Shown: piece after piece, positions 1-10,500 of the stretch
Layout of the letters: each line of letters begins with the position of its first letter
Numbering within the stretch: the first letter of the stretch is position 1
From: Micropterix aruncella
Lineage: Eukaryota; Arthropoda; Insecta; Lepidoptera; Micropterigidae
Assembly (NCBI GenBank): GCA_944548615.1
Contig: OX155950.1
Span: 37,241,155 to 37,305,154, forward strand
Length of the DNA stretch: 64,000 bases
Direction: 5' to 3'
Program-made: the position numbers and the translations under genes
Notes under the pieces: generated by a model
What the model saw: the letters and a program-made list of their open reading frames with translations, nothing else
Databases searched by the model: none
What the model was told of the DNA's origin: nothing

Positions 1-404
1 TACTTCCAATTGCGACCAGATTACTCCGGTCTCTCGATTGGTTACGAGTTCGAGGTCGCTTGCGCGGTGCTCTCCCTTGCGAAGCGGTGAAACCCGATGG
101 TCGTTTCAAGAGCAGTCGCCGTAAGGTCCGCAACCACCCCCGCTCTATAGGAAACAGTACTGCTTCCAGACTCCCCCTACTGTTAGTCAGAATGCACAAT
201 CGATTGGCTTCCGCCGCACGGTGTCCAGCCCGTCCAGGAGCTCCAGAAGATTGACTCTTAGGGGAAACTAGCCCCAAGGCCAGAGTCCTACTCGGGCTCG
301 CACTTTATAGGTGGAGGCCGCCGAATGGGTGTTGACAGGTGACTGTGACCAACCTTGAATAAATGGGTCTTCGTGGCTAACTCAGCAAGGGGCCATTAGC
401 TCCC
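1..404 (-). repeat. Family A retroposon copy A1, truncated by window edge
   Basis: Reverse complement of the family A unit seen complete at 32971-33616. Matching blocks include the segment around 40-60 (ggttacgagttcgaggtcgc), the cgatggtcgtttcaagagcag block near 98-118, and the end near 391-404 that reads GGGAGCTAATGGCC on the minus strand. It lacks an internal stretch that other copies have. Noncoding; the short open frames here are not shared as proteins between copies. Confidence 0.8.
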
Positions 405-745
405 CCACCCACCGACAAGGAGGTAAAACATTGTAAGCGCGCAATTTTTTTTTTCGAGGTGAAGACGGATATATACATTTTGATCCTTCACCCCCCCCCC
501 CCCAAGACGATTAAGACAATTTCCAGACTGAAGTCTGTCTTTGTGTCTGTATGCGTGTTTGTGTGTGTGTGTGTGTGTGCGTGTGTGTGTGTGTGTATCC
601 CTCTACGATAACATCCAAACGCTTCATCCGATTGTGCTGCCGTTTGGCATGCACGCATCATTTGGTCATTACAAAAGTTGAAAAGATTATGGTTGAAATC
701 GGTCCACCAGAGGGTGCGTTAGTCATACTTCAATCTCGAAATACA
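405..745 (+). repeat. Family B repeat copy with C14 and (GT)n tracts
   Basis: Begins near ccgacaaggaggtaaaacattg, has a C-homopolymer at about 490-503 and a GT microsatellite at 555-595, followed by the family block 'ctacgataacatccaaacgcttcatccg' (600-627) and 'ttggcatgcacgcatcat'. Related copies lie at 31990-32400 (minus), 36885-37455, 40180-40560 and 53755-55035. It is cut off near 745 where LINE coding sequence starts. The class is not recognised. Confidence 0.65.
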
Positions 746-1095
746 GAAAAGTGCACTGAGAGCAATTGCAGGAGTATCTCGTGACACGTACTGCGAACCA
801 TATTTTCTTAATTACAAAATTTTGACTTTTACGTCTGAATATATTTTACAATGTCTACTATATGCTAAATCAAATATTAACGAACAAGAGGTAAACGGGA
901 ATATGCACTCCCACAATACACGCAGACGTGATGACGTTATCCTGCCTAAAGTACGCCTTACGCAGACACAAAAGTCCTTTGGATGTTTGAGCTATAAGCT
1001 TGTTGAGGACTTCGCCCAACATTCAGTCAACAAAAGAAGTAAATTCTCTATAATCGAAACTGCAAACACACTTAATATAACATGCGTCAACTAGC
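746..1095 (+). pseudogene. LINE reverse transcriptase C-terminal fragment
   Basis: One open frame reads LRAIAGVSRDTY then HSHNTRRRDD, then VRLTQTQKSFGCLSYKL. This is the typical end of CR1/Jockey-like RT proteins: a conserved HxHNTR block followed by an F..xYKL block. There is no RT catalytic core, so it is a 5'-truncated copy. It directly follows family B sequence. Confidence 0.7.
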
Positions 1096-1560
1096 ATTGA
1101 ATTCTATATAATTTCGACAATTATTGCACACACAGCCGATGACTAATATCATTTCTTCTGATCGATCCAATTTGACACACTTTGTTTCTCCCACGCATTG
1201 AACATTGCATCATACACACGATATACAAAGCCAATGATATACATTCGATCGATCATTCATCATCCTCCAAAGAGCACACGTCGAGACTACACCTCGTTAT
1301 CATCGTCATCAAGCAGTCACTACATTATCCGCGATACCGATCTTCAAGTCTCACTCCGCGATTACACAACTGCGACATAGACTTCGAGCACACACTACAC
1401 ACTCGGCGACTTATCAACCAAGGCGTTACAAACTGGCAACCATCACATACCTTCTGAATAAATACTTCATCTTCAGCGACATTCGACTTTTATTACGGAG
1501 AAAACCCCTTGATGAGAACCACCCTTCACTCACGAGCAATTTGAGTCTAGTGCAGGGTGG
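1096..1560 (+). repeat. LINE 3' region ending in a stem-loop
   Basis: Downstream of the fragment above. The last ~75 bases (from tacggag at about 1494 to the tcaca after 1560) are similar to 51765-51845, which follows another LINE copy. A stem-loop lies at 1519-1560: 1519-1525 pairs with 1554-1560 and 1527-1530 with 1549-1552. Nothing else recognised. Confidence 0.5.
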
Positions 1561-2178
1561 CCCCCTCACAAGCTCTTTAACCAGCTACCACTCTCCACAA
1601 AAAAGATGGAAACAAAGGCGTTTAAAAGATTTATTAAACAAAAGCTGCAATCCACACATGCTTTCTATAAGCTGGGTGATTTTTTTGAGCATACCAATTC
1701 TTTCAAATGGGAATAACTTTAATATGTAACTTTCAGGTACCTCATTTTAGTTCCTATTGTTTAATAATAATATTATGAATTTAATATTTAATATGTAGAT
1801 TACAATGTGTAATGTAACATACCTGATCATATACATACGTTGTTTTTTCCAATTTTGTTTTGATACTCCTATTGTGTGGTTATTTTTTGTATAAAGTGCT
1901 TGATGACTATTAATATTCTTATATTAATTATCTATTTTATATGTATACTCATGTACATGGATTCAGCTCTATTTTTTTAAAAATTTATTTGTCTGCCGTG
2001 TAAAGATGACTTTAGTCAACGCTATTGTCGAATTAATATTTATGCTTTAATAGTTTTATATATATATACATATAAACTGACGAATTCTAATATGCGATAA
2101 TTAGCTTTAATTCATAATTCATTCTTTTATTGCATATTCTGAATGAATAAATTGAATACTGAATACTGAATACTGAAA
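1561..2178 (+). pseudogene. LINE RT C-terminal scrap plus 3' UTR
   Basis: From 1568 one frame reads KLFNQLPLSTKKM then AFKRFIKQKL, the usual final block of insect CR1/Jockey-like RT ORFs. The AT-rich 3' region ends in tandem 7-mers (tgaatac, about three units at 2156-2178), as LINE 3' tails often do. Confidence 0.65.
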
Positions 2179-2594
2179 TATTCGACTTTGAGACTTGAAC
2201 TTCGGTACGTGTAGGTGCCTTTGAGGGTCTAAATCACATTGCGAAATTGCGGTTGGTATATCTCATATACGAACTACAGAAATAATATTTAATGTCTGCC
2301 ATATAATAATTAAACAGTAAGGTTCTAAAAGCGGCGACGCCTGCGATGCGTGGATCTGTCGAAATTCGAATTCGAATGCTCACGGCGAACCGCGTTGGCA
2401 ATTTGATTTCTAAATTTGAAATTAAAACGCGCGTTTGAAATTAAAATTTTAATTTTGTTGCGTCGCTTATTATCAGTCATTTTCGCCAACTGCTCATCGA
2501 AGTTATTTATAAAATGAATATTCAGATGAAGTAAATCCCTGGCTAGGTACTTGCCGGGAAAGTCTTAGAGTGACACAATCGTTTTATTTTAATA
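2179..2594. other. Noncoding; short end piece of family B
   Basis: No coding sequence or complete element seen. Positions 2545-2580 carry the family B terminal block 'gccgggaaagtcttagagtgaca', also found at 37430-37455 and 55000-55028. Confidence 0.5.
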
Positions 2595-3460
2595 CTAGCT
2601 GACCCATGCCCACTTCGTTGGGCGGTAAACATTTTTACTTGTGATGAAATTATGAGTGTGGTTCGTTTAGGACTGAATGGTATGACTTATTTCCTGACTG
2701 CCAAAAGGGGGGTTATATTTTTACTGCATATACATGTATTTATTTGCATACCGATTTGGCTATATACCGGGTTTCAAATGAGTGAATGAAATGATTATGA
2801 TTGAATAAATTATGTTTATTTTAATTGTTCAAAACTTCTCTGTATACTATATTACATGTAATGTTATTATTTGGTACCATTCTTTCAGGAGTTCCAACCC
2901 GAGATACGGTCGCGGTTCCATACCTATGTCATATTATCCTTTAACCGTTTATGCAGTAAAAGGAAAATTATAAACAATAAAAGGGAAAAGTCTTTTATTT
3001 TAAACACTTGAGACGATAAGTTTACTTATTTTGATAAGAATTCATAATAATTGTTGATAATATGACCAATAAACATGACCTAACCATTTAAATTATATTT
3101 TTAATATGAAAAACTACTTTTTGTGACTTAAGTATAAAAGTTAGATATATGCTGTCGCTGCGTTTTTTGTAGGCATTATCAAGCTCTACAACTTTTCTCT
3201 AAAACTCAATCATATATCTCTCATCGTTAAGGCAGCGTTCGTAAGAAACGATTTCATTGGACCGTTTTTTCTCCGACTTACTTTGCAAATCCGACTACTA
3301 CGAAAAAGTCTTTTCATTTTTCGGATTAATAGCCTATGATAGCCTATGACACTTACAGTGGGTTTCTATTGGTAAAAGCATTTTCAAAATCGGTTCAGTA
3401 GATCCAGAGATTACTCCCTACAACCTCGCAAAATTTACCTCTTTATAATATTATTATAGA
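2595..3460 (-). mobile_element. Non-autonomous Helitron-like element, LEP1-type (copy C1)
   Basis: Read on the minus strand it starts TCTATAATAATATTATAAAGAGG and ends GGGTCAGCTAG. The TC start, CTAG end and insertion before T are the Helitron hallmarks of lepidopteran LEP1-like repeats. Homologous copies are at 26294-27023 (+) and 36094-36812 (-). No Rep/helicase coding. Confidence 0.75.
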
Positions 3461-5387
3461 TAGAATACTTGTAAAGATAATGACGCGATATAATAAATGA
3501 GTATTTCATGGCTCGAAAGTCACATCGATACTATTAAAACAACTTATTTAACGCGCTAAGAGTTTTGTACACTAAGCAAATTTATGCAAATGTGACCCTA
3601 CTTTACTATGTCAACAATGCGCAATCACATGCCAACAATGAACACAAAATTCTAACGAGAGCCGGTTCGTCAGCAACACAGACACGTTATAAAAAACAAG
3701 CAACGAAAAAAACAAAAAAGAATAGTGTAGTAATTTATTCTTTTTATTAATATTTTATTCAGGTATTTTTATAGTAGCGTCTTAAAAATACATATAAAGA
3801 TAAAGGTCATGGAGATCCTCACCTGTCTGCATTTTATTCTATTTTTATTGAAAACACGAGTAGTAGATTTTAAATAAATAATATTGGTTGCGTATGGGGG
3901 GGGGGGGGGGTATGCGTAACATTACACAAGAACATTATTTTTTTAATTTTATATTTAATATGTAGGCAACGAAATGATTCTTCATTGTTCAAATCACAAA
4001 CTCAGTGAAGTACTTATCTATTAATAGTAATAACTTCCAGATATCGATCGTGTAATAATCACGTGATAAAAAGGTGTGTCATTAAAAAGTTGTTTTTTTT
4101 ATAGATTAGATATTGAAACTTGTTAGAAATGCCTAATTGCTTTTTATGGTTATCTATATTTGTGTAGAAGTACTTACAAACGAAAATAAATTCAAATTAT
4201 TCTACTATTTTTCCTTATGATCAAAAACAAAGTAACTCATAAAAACCGCAGTAAAATTCTATACTGTATTTTATGTCTTCAGCGTAAGTGGTTTAAACAG
4301 TCATAAGGAAAAGTAAAAATGTAGCAAACACGCATCGAAATATTCGTGTTTTTTTAATGTATTAATATTATTCATTAGATAAGAATGTAAGCTACTGCAT
4401 ATAGTATTTTTTCACCTAAAAGCAATTTATAGTGTGGACCTTCGTTACACAGCATTTTGTATTTTGATAGTTTCGGTGTATTGACATGACAGCCACAATA
4501 ACCTCTAAATGCATGGACCGATTTAAAACATTGTGATATTCTTAGAATCGTTATGTCATCCCGGGGGATATAGGGCACCTAAATAGCCTAATAACCAGTA
4601 ACATAAATTTCAAATGCCAAATAAAATTATTAATAAAAATAATACATCGTGTTGAGTATCAAATAAAATGTATGATTGAGTACATACCGAAAATATATAA
4701 GTATCTTTTTGTTTAAATACATAAACTACAAATCCCGTTTTATAGAACATGTTTTTAATAATCCCCGACAGCTTTTAGTTCTTTTTATCTCACTTTTGTA
4801 ACGGCCGTCCTGTTGATTATTTTTTTAAATGTTATTTTCTTGCTTACTAGGGCAGTATTATAGTTGATATAATTGTATTTTTAGCCTTTTTTCACTGTGC
4901 GTTGTGTCGTTTCAGTTTGTATACCCCCTTAAAATAGAAAATTATAGAATGAAGAAAGTTTTTTTGTGATTTGTGATTTGTGATGACACACACAGATCTC
5001 ACACAATATCACACAGATTATGATTTTTGTGGGTGAATCTGCACAACATATTTATTGCTACAAAATTTACAATTTAGGTAGTGCCGTATCTATGCAAGCG
5101 CAGCCGGTGCGGCGCAAAATGGATCCCGAAAAAGCTATGGAAGCAGAAAAAAATGATGTCTCAAAACTGATCTTGCAGAGTGCAAATCAAGACGAAAACA
5201 GTTCTAGAAATGTAGTTGTTCATATTTTTTATAATAGATTAAGTAGTTAACAATAAATTGTTAACGTTTTTGGGCTTGTTAGAATCGCCTTGAGATGTGC
5301 TCTAATAATGAATGATAAGATTGTGATAAGACTAAAAGTATTTATTGATCTTATGATGTTTTGCGGTAAGACTAAAAAGTAAGAAAT
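3461..5387. other. AT-rich intergenic DNA
   Basis: No supported gene. A G-homopolymer occurs at about 3897-3910. The stretch 4490-4740 resembles 49590-49790 (shared 'ttagaatcgttatgtcatccc' in similar context), so part is an unnamed dispersed repeat. Short open frames here are not convincing. Confidence 0.5.
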
Positions 5388-5797
5388 AAACTAATAGTTT
5401 CAAAAACTAAAAAAAAACACGCTTTTGTAAGTACCTACTGAACTAAAAGGCAAAACACAATTAACCACTCTGTTATCACTGTTTACGCCGTAAGGGACTT
5501 AGTTATTATAAGTTATGATTATTTGAGTGTAAAAGTGTGGGACGCTTTTTCTTCAAAAGAAATAAATCATCATACTTAATGTTTCCAAAATGCACTGTTA
5601 TGAAATATTATGTACCTAAACACACGCTAGAAAAAGCGCCCTAAACGTTTACCCTCAAATAATATAGTTAATTAGAAACATGGTTTACACTAAGCCCCTT
5701 ATTGGGAAACAGCGATAACAGAGTGGTTAATATTTTTTTGCTATTTAGTCAGTGCTTAGAAAAGCGTGTTTTTTTAGTTTTTGTAATTAGTATTTTA
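5388..5797. mobile_element. Foldback MITE, nearly palindromic
   Basis: The left half (caaaaactaaaa.. cacgctttt.. ttaaccactctgttatc) returns inverted in the right half (gataacagagtggttaa.. aaaagcgtg.. agtttttg). Pairing continues through inner blocks (tatttgagtgtaaaagtg / gtttaccctcaaata; gacgctttttct / gaaaaagcgcc), so almost the whole ~410 bp folds back on itself. No coding. Confidence 0.8.
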
Positions 5798-6089
5798 TTA
5801 TCGAATAAATAAACAATGAGAAATTTAAAGTGAATCAGTAGTTCTCCTCTTGAGTTCTCCTCTTGGCCTAGAACTGATTTTTTGTTCTTGACTGTATATT
5901 TGCAACATTCCACCGTGTTGATAATAAGGTTTTTTTTATAAATCTGGCTGGTCGCTTTTTTAAGCAGATTTTTAAAGTTCTTCGCAACCTAAATACATTA
6001 TAAAGAGCAGTAGGTCAGTTAATATTTCTATTTTTTAATACTTTTACTACATTATTTGGAGTTCCTCAGGAAGTAACCATGTACATAAC

Positions 6090-6275
6090 ACCTAACAGAA
6101 TTTACGGTGAATATTGATTTTCATCATCACGATACGAGGAATAAATCCAATCTCCACATAAACCGACAGCGACTTAGCAAATTGCGACACAGTTTTACTC
6201 ACCAAAATTTGCCCTACTATAATAAGATTCCAGAGCAAATGAAAAGCCTTGGAGAGGACCAATTTAAAAAGATAA
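6090..6275 (+). pseudogene. LINE RT C-terminal fragment interrupted by a Helitron
   Basis: The frame reads HHHDTRNKSNLHINRQRLSKLRHSF (stated in parts: HHHDTRNK, RLSKLRHSF, YYNKIPEQMKS), a decayed LINE end domain. The frame is broken by the TC start of the Helitron-like insert at 6276. Confidence 0.6.
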
Positions 6276-6497
6276 TCCTACTACTATTATAAACGCGAAA
6301 GTTTGTAAGAATGTATGTATGGATGTTTGTTACTCTTTCACGCAAAAACTGCTGAATGGATTTTGATGAAACTTTACAATAATATAGCTTACATTATCAG
6401 AATAACATATAGGCTATAATTTATAAAGATATATAGTTTTCTATCATCATTATCACAATTTCCATCACCACGCGGGTGAAACCGCGGGGCGCAGCTA
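6276..6497 (+). mobile_element. Short Helitron-like element (LEP1-type), 222 bp
   Basis: Starts TCCTACTACTATTATAAACGCG, contains the common 'tcacgcaaaaactgctgaa' block, and ends ccgcggggcgcagCTAG. Flanks are A on the left and T on the right, as expected for Helitron insertion into AT. It splits the LINE remnant. Confidence 0.8.
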
Positions 6498-7287
6498 GTT
6501 ATAAATAATTTGGTAAGAAACCCAATTTATTTTCCATGTTGATAATTAATGAAATGTGTAAAGTTTTAAACATAATGGTATTATGATAGCTGACATTCTA
6601 ATTTTCATATAATTTATTATACAAATAATCATTTTTTTTAAAATACAAAGGCATATTGGTGGATTGATAATAAAAAAAAATTCTTTGATTATTCTACATA
6701 GAATTTGCATTTCAATTTTAATATATTATTGTCCCTGACTCTTAAATCACTTTAGTATATTTTGATTATTTGTATGTAGGTAATATTGAATGTAATATTA
6801 CAGTCATGACAACTATCATGATAGTTATGTTTTTAATAATTAAATTTTTAGAATTTAATTTTGTGACACATCCAAGTGTAGGAATGCCTATCTACTGGAG
6901 TAGTTGATTTACCATCTATTTTAAACTTAGGCGATTGCTTAGGATTAAATTCGGTAGTTCTAAGCCAGCTTTGTTTCGGAATTTTAAAAATGAAATATGA
7001 GTAAGCTATTAAAAGTCTCATAATTTCGCGATGCATTTGGCGGGGCGAGAAAACAGATTATAAAACCGAACGACCACTCCCAACTGGTACAAGAATTTCG
7101 TTATAAAAATGGAAACAAAATAAGTAAACCCGTCTTATAACATGCAGTCTTGTTGTCAACGCAAAGTGTGAAGGATGATATTATTCGATTTTGACATAAG
7201 AGGATAAAGTAATATGTCATTAAGTATAATTAAAGACTGATGAAAATATCAATATTCTAATTAAGGGGAAGTATATCTGCGTCTGGT
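6498..7287. other. Noncoding upstream region of the transporter gene
   Basis: AT-rich, no repeats recognised beyond the Helitron end, and no coding sequence supported. Any proximal promoter of the transporter must lie in or near this stretch. Confidence 0.4.
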
Positions 7288-7295
7288 CTCAGTCG
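7287..7295 (+). promoter_or_regulatory. Possible initiator of the transporter gene
   Basis: The sequence ctcagtcg matches the arthropod initiator TCAKTY with A at 7291, 162 bases upstream of the start codon. There is no convincing TATA box or DPE. Placement is suggestive only. Confidence 0.25.
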
Positions 7296-7452
7296 TGGAC
7301 CGGATTCGGAGCCCGTAACAACTTTGACAGTTTTATAATTACCAAAACTAATAATATTAAAACGTTATTTACACGAGTTTCTCTTGATATTAAGTGGTCA
7401 GTGACGTGATTGTGTTGTGAATAATTTGAAATAATACAAAAAATTACAAAAT

Positions 7453-7536
7453 ATGAAAATAAAAAGAAATGAAGACAATCAACCACCTGAAGGAGGATGG
7501 GGATACGTGGTGTTTGTTTCACTTGGGGGGTTAATG
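7453..7536 (+). CDS. Transporter exon 1 (residues 1-28)
   Basis: Encodes the start and the first half of TM1, including PPEGGWGYVV. Ends in phase 0 before GTAAGA. An in-frame TAA 21 bases upstream supports the start. Confidence 0.9.
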
Positions 7537-10500
7537 GTAAGAATATTCGAATCGTTACCCGCGGAAAGTAAAGTTTGTCCTACTTTTAATTTTACATGAG
7601 ACACTACAAACAGAGTATTAAAACATATTTTAGGTAACCCCCTCAGTAAAAATCTCCCCAGTAGGAATCACATTGTTGTTTTATCTACCCTAGCTTCAAG
7701 CAATCATGCTGAAACAATAGAACAGACTTTTATTGCTCAACTGTATTTGGTATATACAATTTACTATTAGATGTACAATATTTTATTTTATTTATTTATT
7801 TATTAAAGAAAAGCACATTTTTCACGGCAGTACATTGTAAGTTTAACATTAGAGGCTTAAATGTAAATAATAGCAAAATAGAAAGCACCGCAGATCACAA
7901 TTTTTTGAAATCAACGCCGCCTAACTAGGCCTAGGCCCGTACTAAGGCAAGCGTACCAAGTAGACAGTGGCTTGTGCATACTTTAGAATACCTACTTAAT
8001 TTAAAAAAATATGCTAGGTATCAAATAATATTAAAAATTAACTAATAATAATAAACATTGTAATTTGAGTGTAGTGTGATGTAACTGTGGTGTAGTGTAG
8101 TTTGATGTAACTGTAGCTGTAGTGTGCTGGAAAAATAACATTCAATAAATGGTGAAATAATCAAATTGAATAATAATAATATAATGTCGTAATAAATACA
8201 AAAAAATATATAAATAATAATACCTTATGTCTCCTTATGTCAACCTTATGTCTCCAAGGAAAACTAAACATATGTGAACTTATATACAAGCTTATATATA
8301 ACATTACTATTAAAGAGAGTAAGCATATGTAGAAAATATAGATAACGTGTTAATGATGAAAATAACTAAATGATATATTTTATTAATTTGGTACTTGGAT
8401 TATAACATTTTGGCATTTTCATTTAAAAGACGTTTATAAGTATTTTTTTCTTAAATTTTATTGAAATTTGTGGTTGATTTAAGGGTGTATAATAAATAAT
8501 TAATTAATTTCTGTTCTAATTCTAGGTATATTTATTTTATGCATATTTCTGCTTATCTTGGTCTAAAATCGAAGTACATATTACTTCGATTTTTAATGAA
8601 CATTCAAGAATGAAGTTATAAATTCACAGCAATCAAAAGCGAAGGTATTAAACCTTAGATAAGGTGTGGAAGATCAGTAAACGCTGCATCAACTTGCATC
8701 ATGACAGTGTCAGCTGTCGCACGGCCAAAAATTTTTTGAACGCGGAAAACGGAGATTTCATGAGCCATCCTCCATACATTTCCGACTTAGCACCTTGTGA
8801 CTTCTTTTGTTCCCGAAAATTCAGGTAGAGGCCGCGCAAACGATTTCGGACTCGTGACCAGGCGGGAGGGCGAAGAATTCCTGCCAAATTTCGTAGTGAG
8901 GGCGCGAGGCTGCCTTCTGTTTCCACTTCCCAGTGCCTCGCGGTAAGACGTTAGACTCTCACGGGCTCATAGCTAGATGGTGGACTATCTTGTTTCTAAG
9001 TTTCTTCGTTCACCCCGCGGTTGAAAGAACGATCAATATCGTTATACCTTCCTGCGGTGGCAGATTCGCCCGTTGAAGCGAATGGTCGCTTCTTTTTTTA
9101 ATGAATACTGGACACGTGGCTACTGTTGCTTTGGAGAATCATCGTACCATGAATGCTGATTGGTACACGACCATTTTCTTGTCAGAAGTTGTTGATGAAC
9201 TCTGTAAAAGTAAATAGCATCATCTTGCACCATGACAGTGCCAACTTTCCCACGACCAGACATACAAATGAATTTTTGGAGGTGGTAGAACTTACGTACT
9301 AGAGGTACGTAGAACTCACGATTCACCCTCCAGTCTCATGATTCACCCTACATACAGTTCCGATTTAACAACTTATGACTCCTTGTTCCAAAAAAATAAG
9401 AGCCAATTACGCTCTCAACTATTTTTATTGCCCGAAGAGGCTGTAGAAGAATATATAAAAAAATGTTTCCGTGATCACCACGGCTGAGTGAAAAAAAAAG
9501 TTATGAAAATTGGATTATATGCATGAACAAGAATATAAACTCTCTTCACCCTCGACGGGCCTATCGCAGGCCACATGATGGCCGACCCTGTATCCTAAGT
9601 ATTGACCCGGTTACAAGTCACCTGCAGTATTATGGAATCGATACTTGGTCAAGTTCAGCGGGGGACCTTCGCCTGCAGGTGTGCCGATCGCCGGAATCCT
9701 ATCTAGAGACGGATTGTAAAGGTATAAATGGATTAAAAAAACAGAGTATTTCGGGAACAAACACAACGCCATCTGTATGTGCAGAAGCCTGTTGGCGCAT
9801 ACATTTGACGCGGCTGTACAAAGCTAATTTAAAGGTGCCAATTAAAAGGAAATCTATTTGAAATATAAATAATTTACACAAAGCATGTTAAAAGCAAATT
9901 TCGGTTATGATCGATAATAATATAGAGTCGCACGGAGTGCGCGTCATTTTCGTACAAACTGTCACATTTTGTGAAGTGCCTAGGTAGGTTCAACTGTTGT
10001 ATGTTATACAAAGTAAGTAAAGGATATGACGATATTTGAAAAATAAAATTTTTATTTGGGATATTACAGTATTGCATGAAAAATACGGGGTGTTATTACT
10101 GCACGGGCTTTTTTTTCTGTGGGTAAATCAGTACAACGTAGTAAGCAACTATAATTAAAAAAAATGAAAAAAAAACATTTTTTTTTTTAAATTTGAAAAG
10201 TTGAAGAAGTTGATTGTAAAATAAAGGTTTGAGAAACGTTTGAGCGTGCTGCGCCATCTAGCGGTAGGTAATAGGTCGTAAATAAACAATATCAGCGACA
10301 TTTTACCAACCGCTAGATAGCGCATCGTGATCATAGCTTTTCATAATATTTAAAAATAAATTAAAAAAAAACAAATTTTCAAAAAAAAAAGTTTTATGTT
10401 CAAAAAAAAGTTTATTTTTCAGTTTTTCCAAAAAAAATTATTTAAAGTTGCTTATTTCATTGTACTGATTCACCCACAAAAAAAGCCCGTGCAGTAATAA

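Noticed and set aside
1..404. tRNA gene at the ggttacgagttcgaggtc motif
   Set aside because: Only a weak B-box-like match; no cloverleaf can be formed.
9523..9861. 112-residue open frame in intron 1
   Set aside because: No domain, no splice context and no codon-type evidence; left as unassigned.
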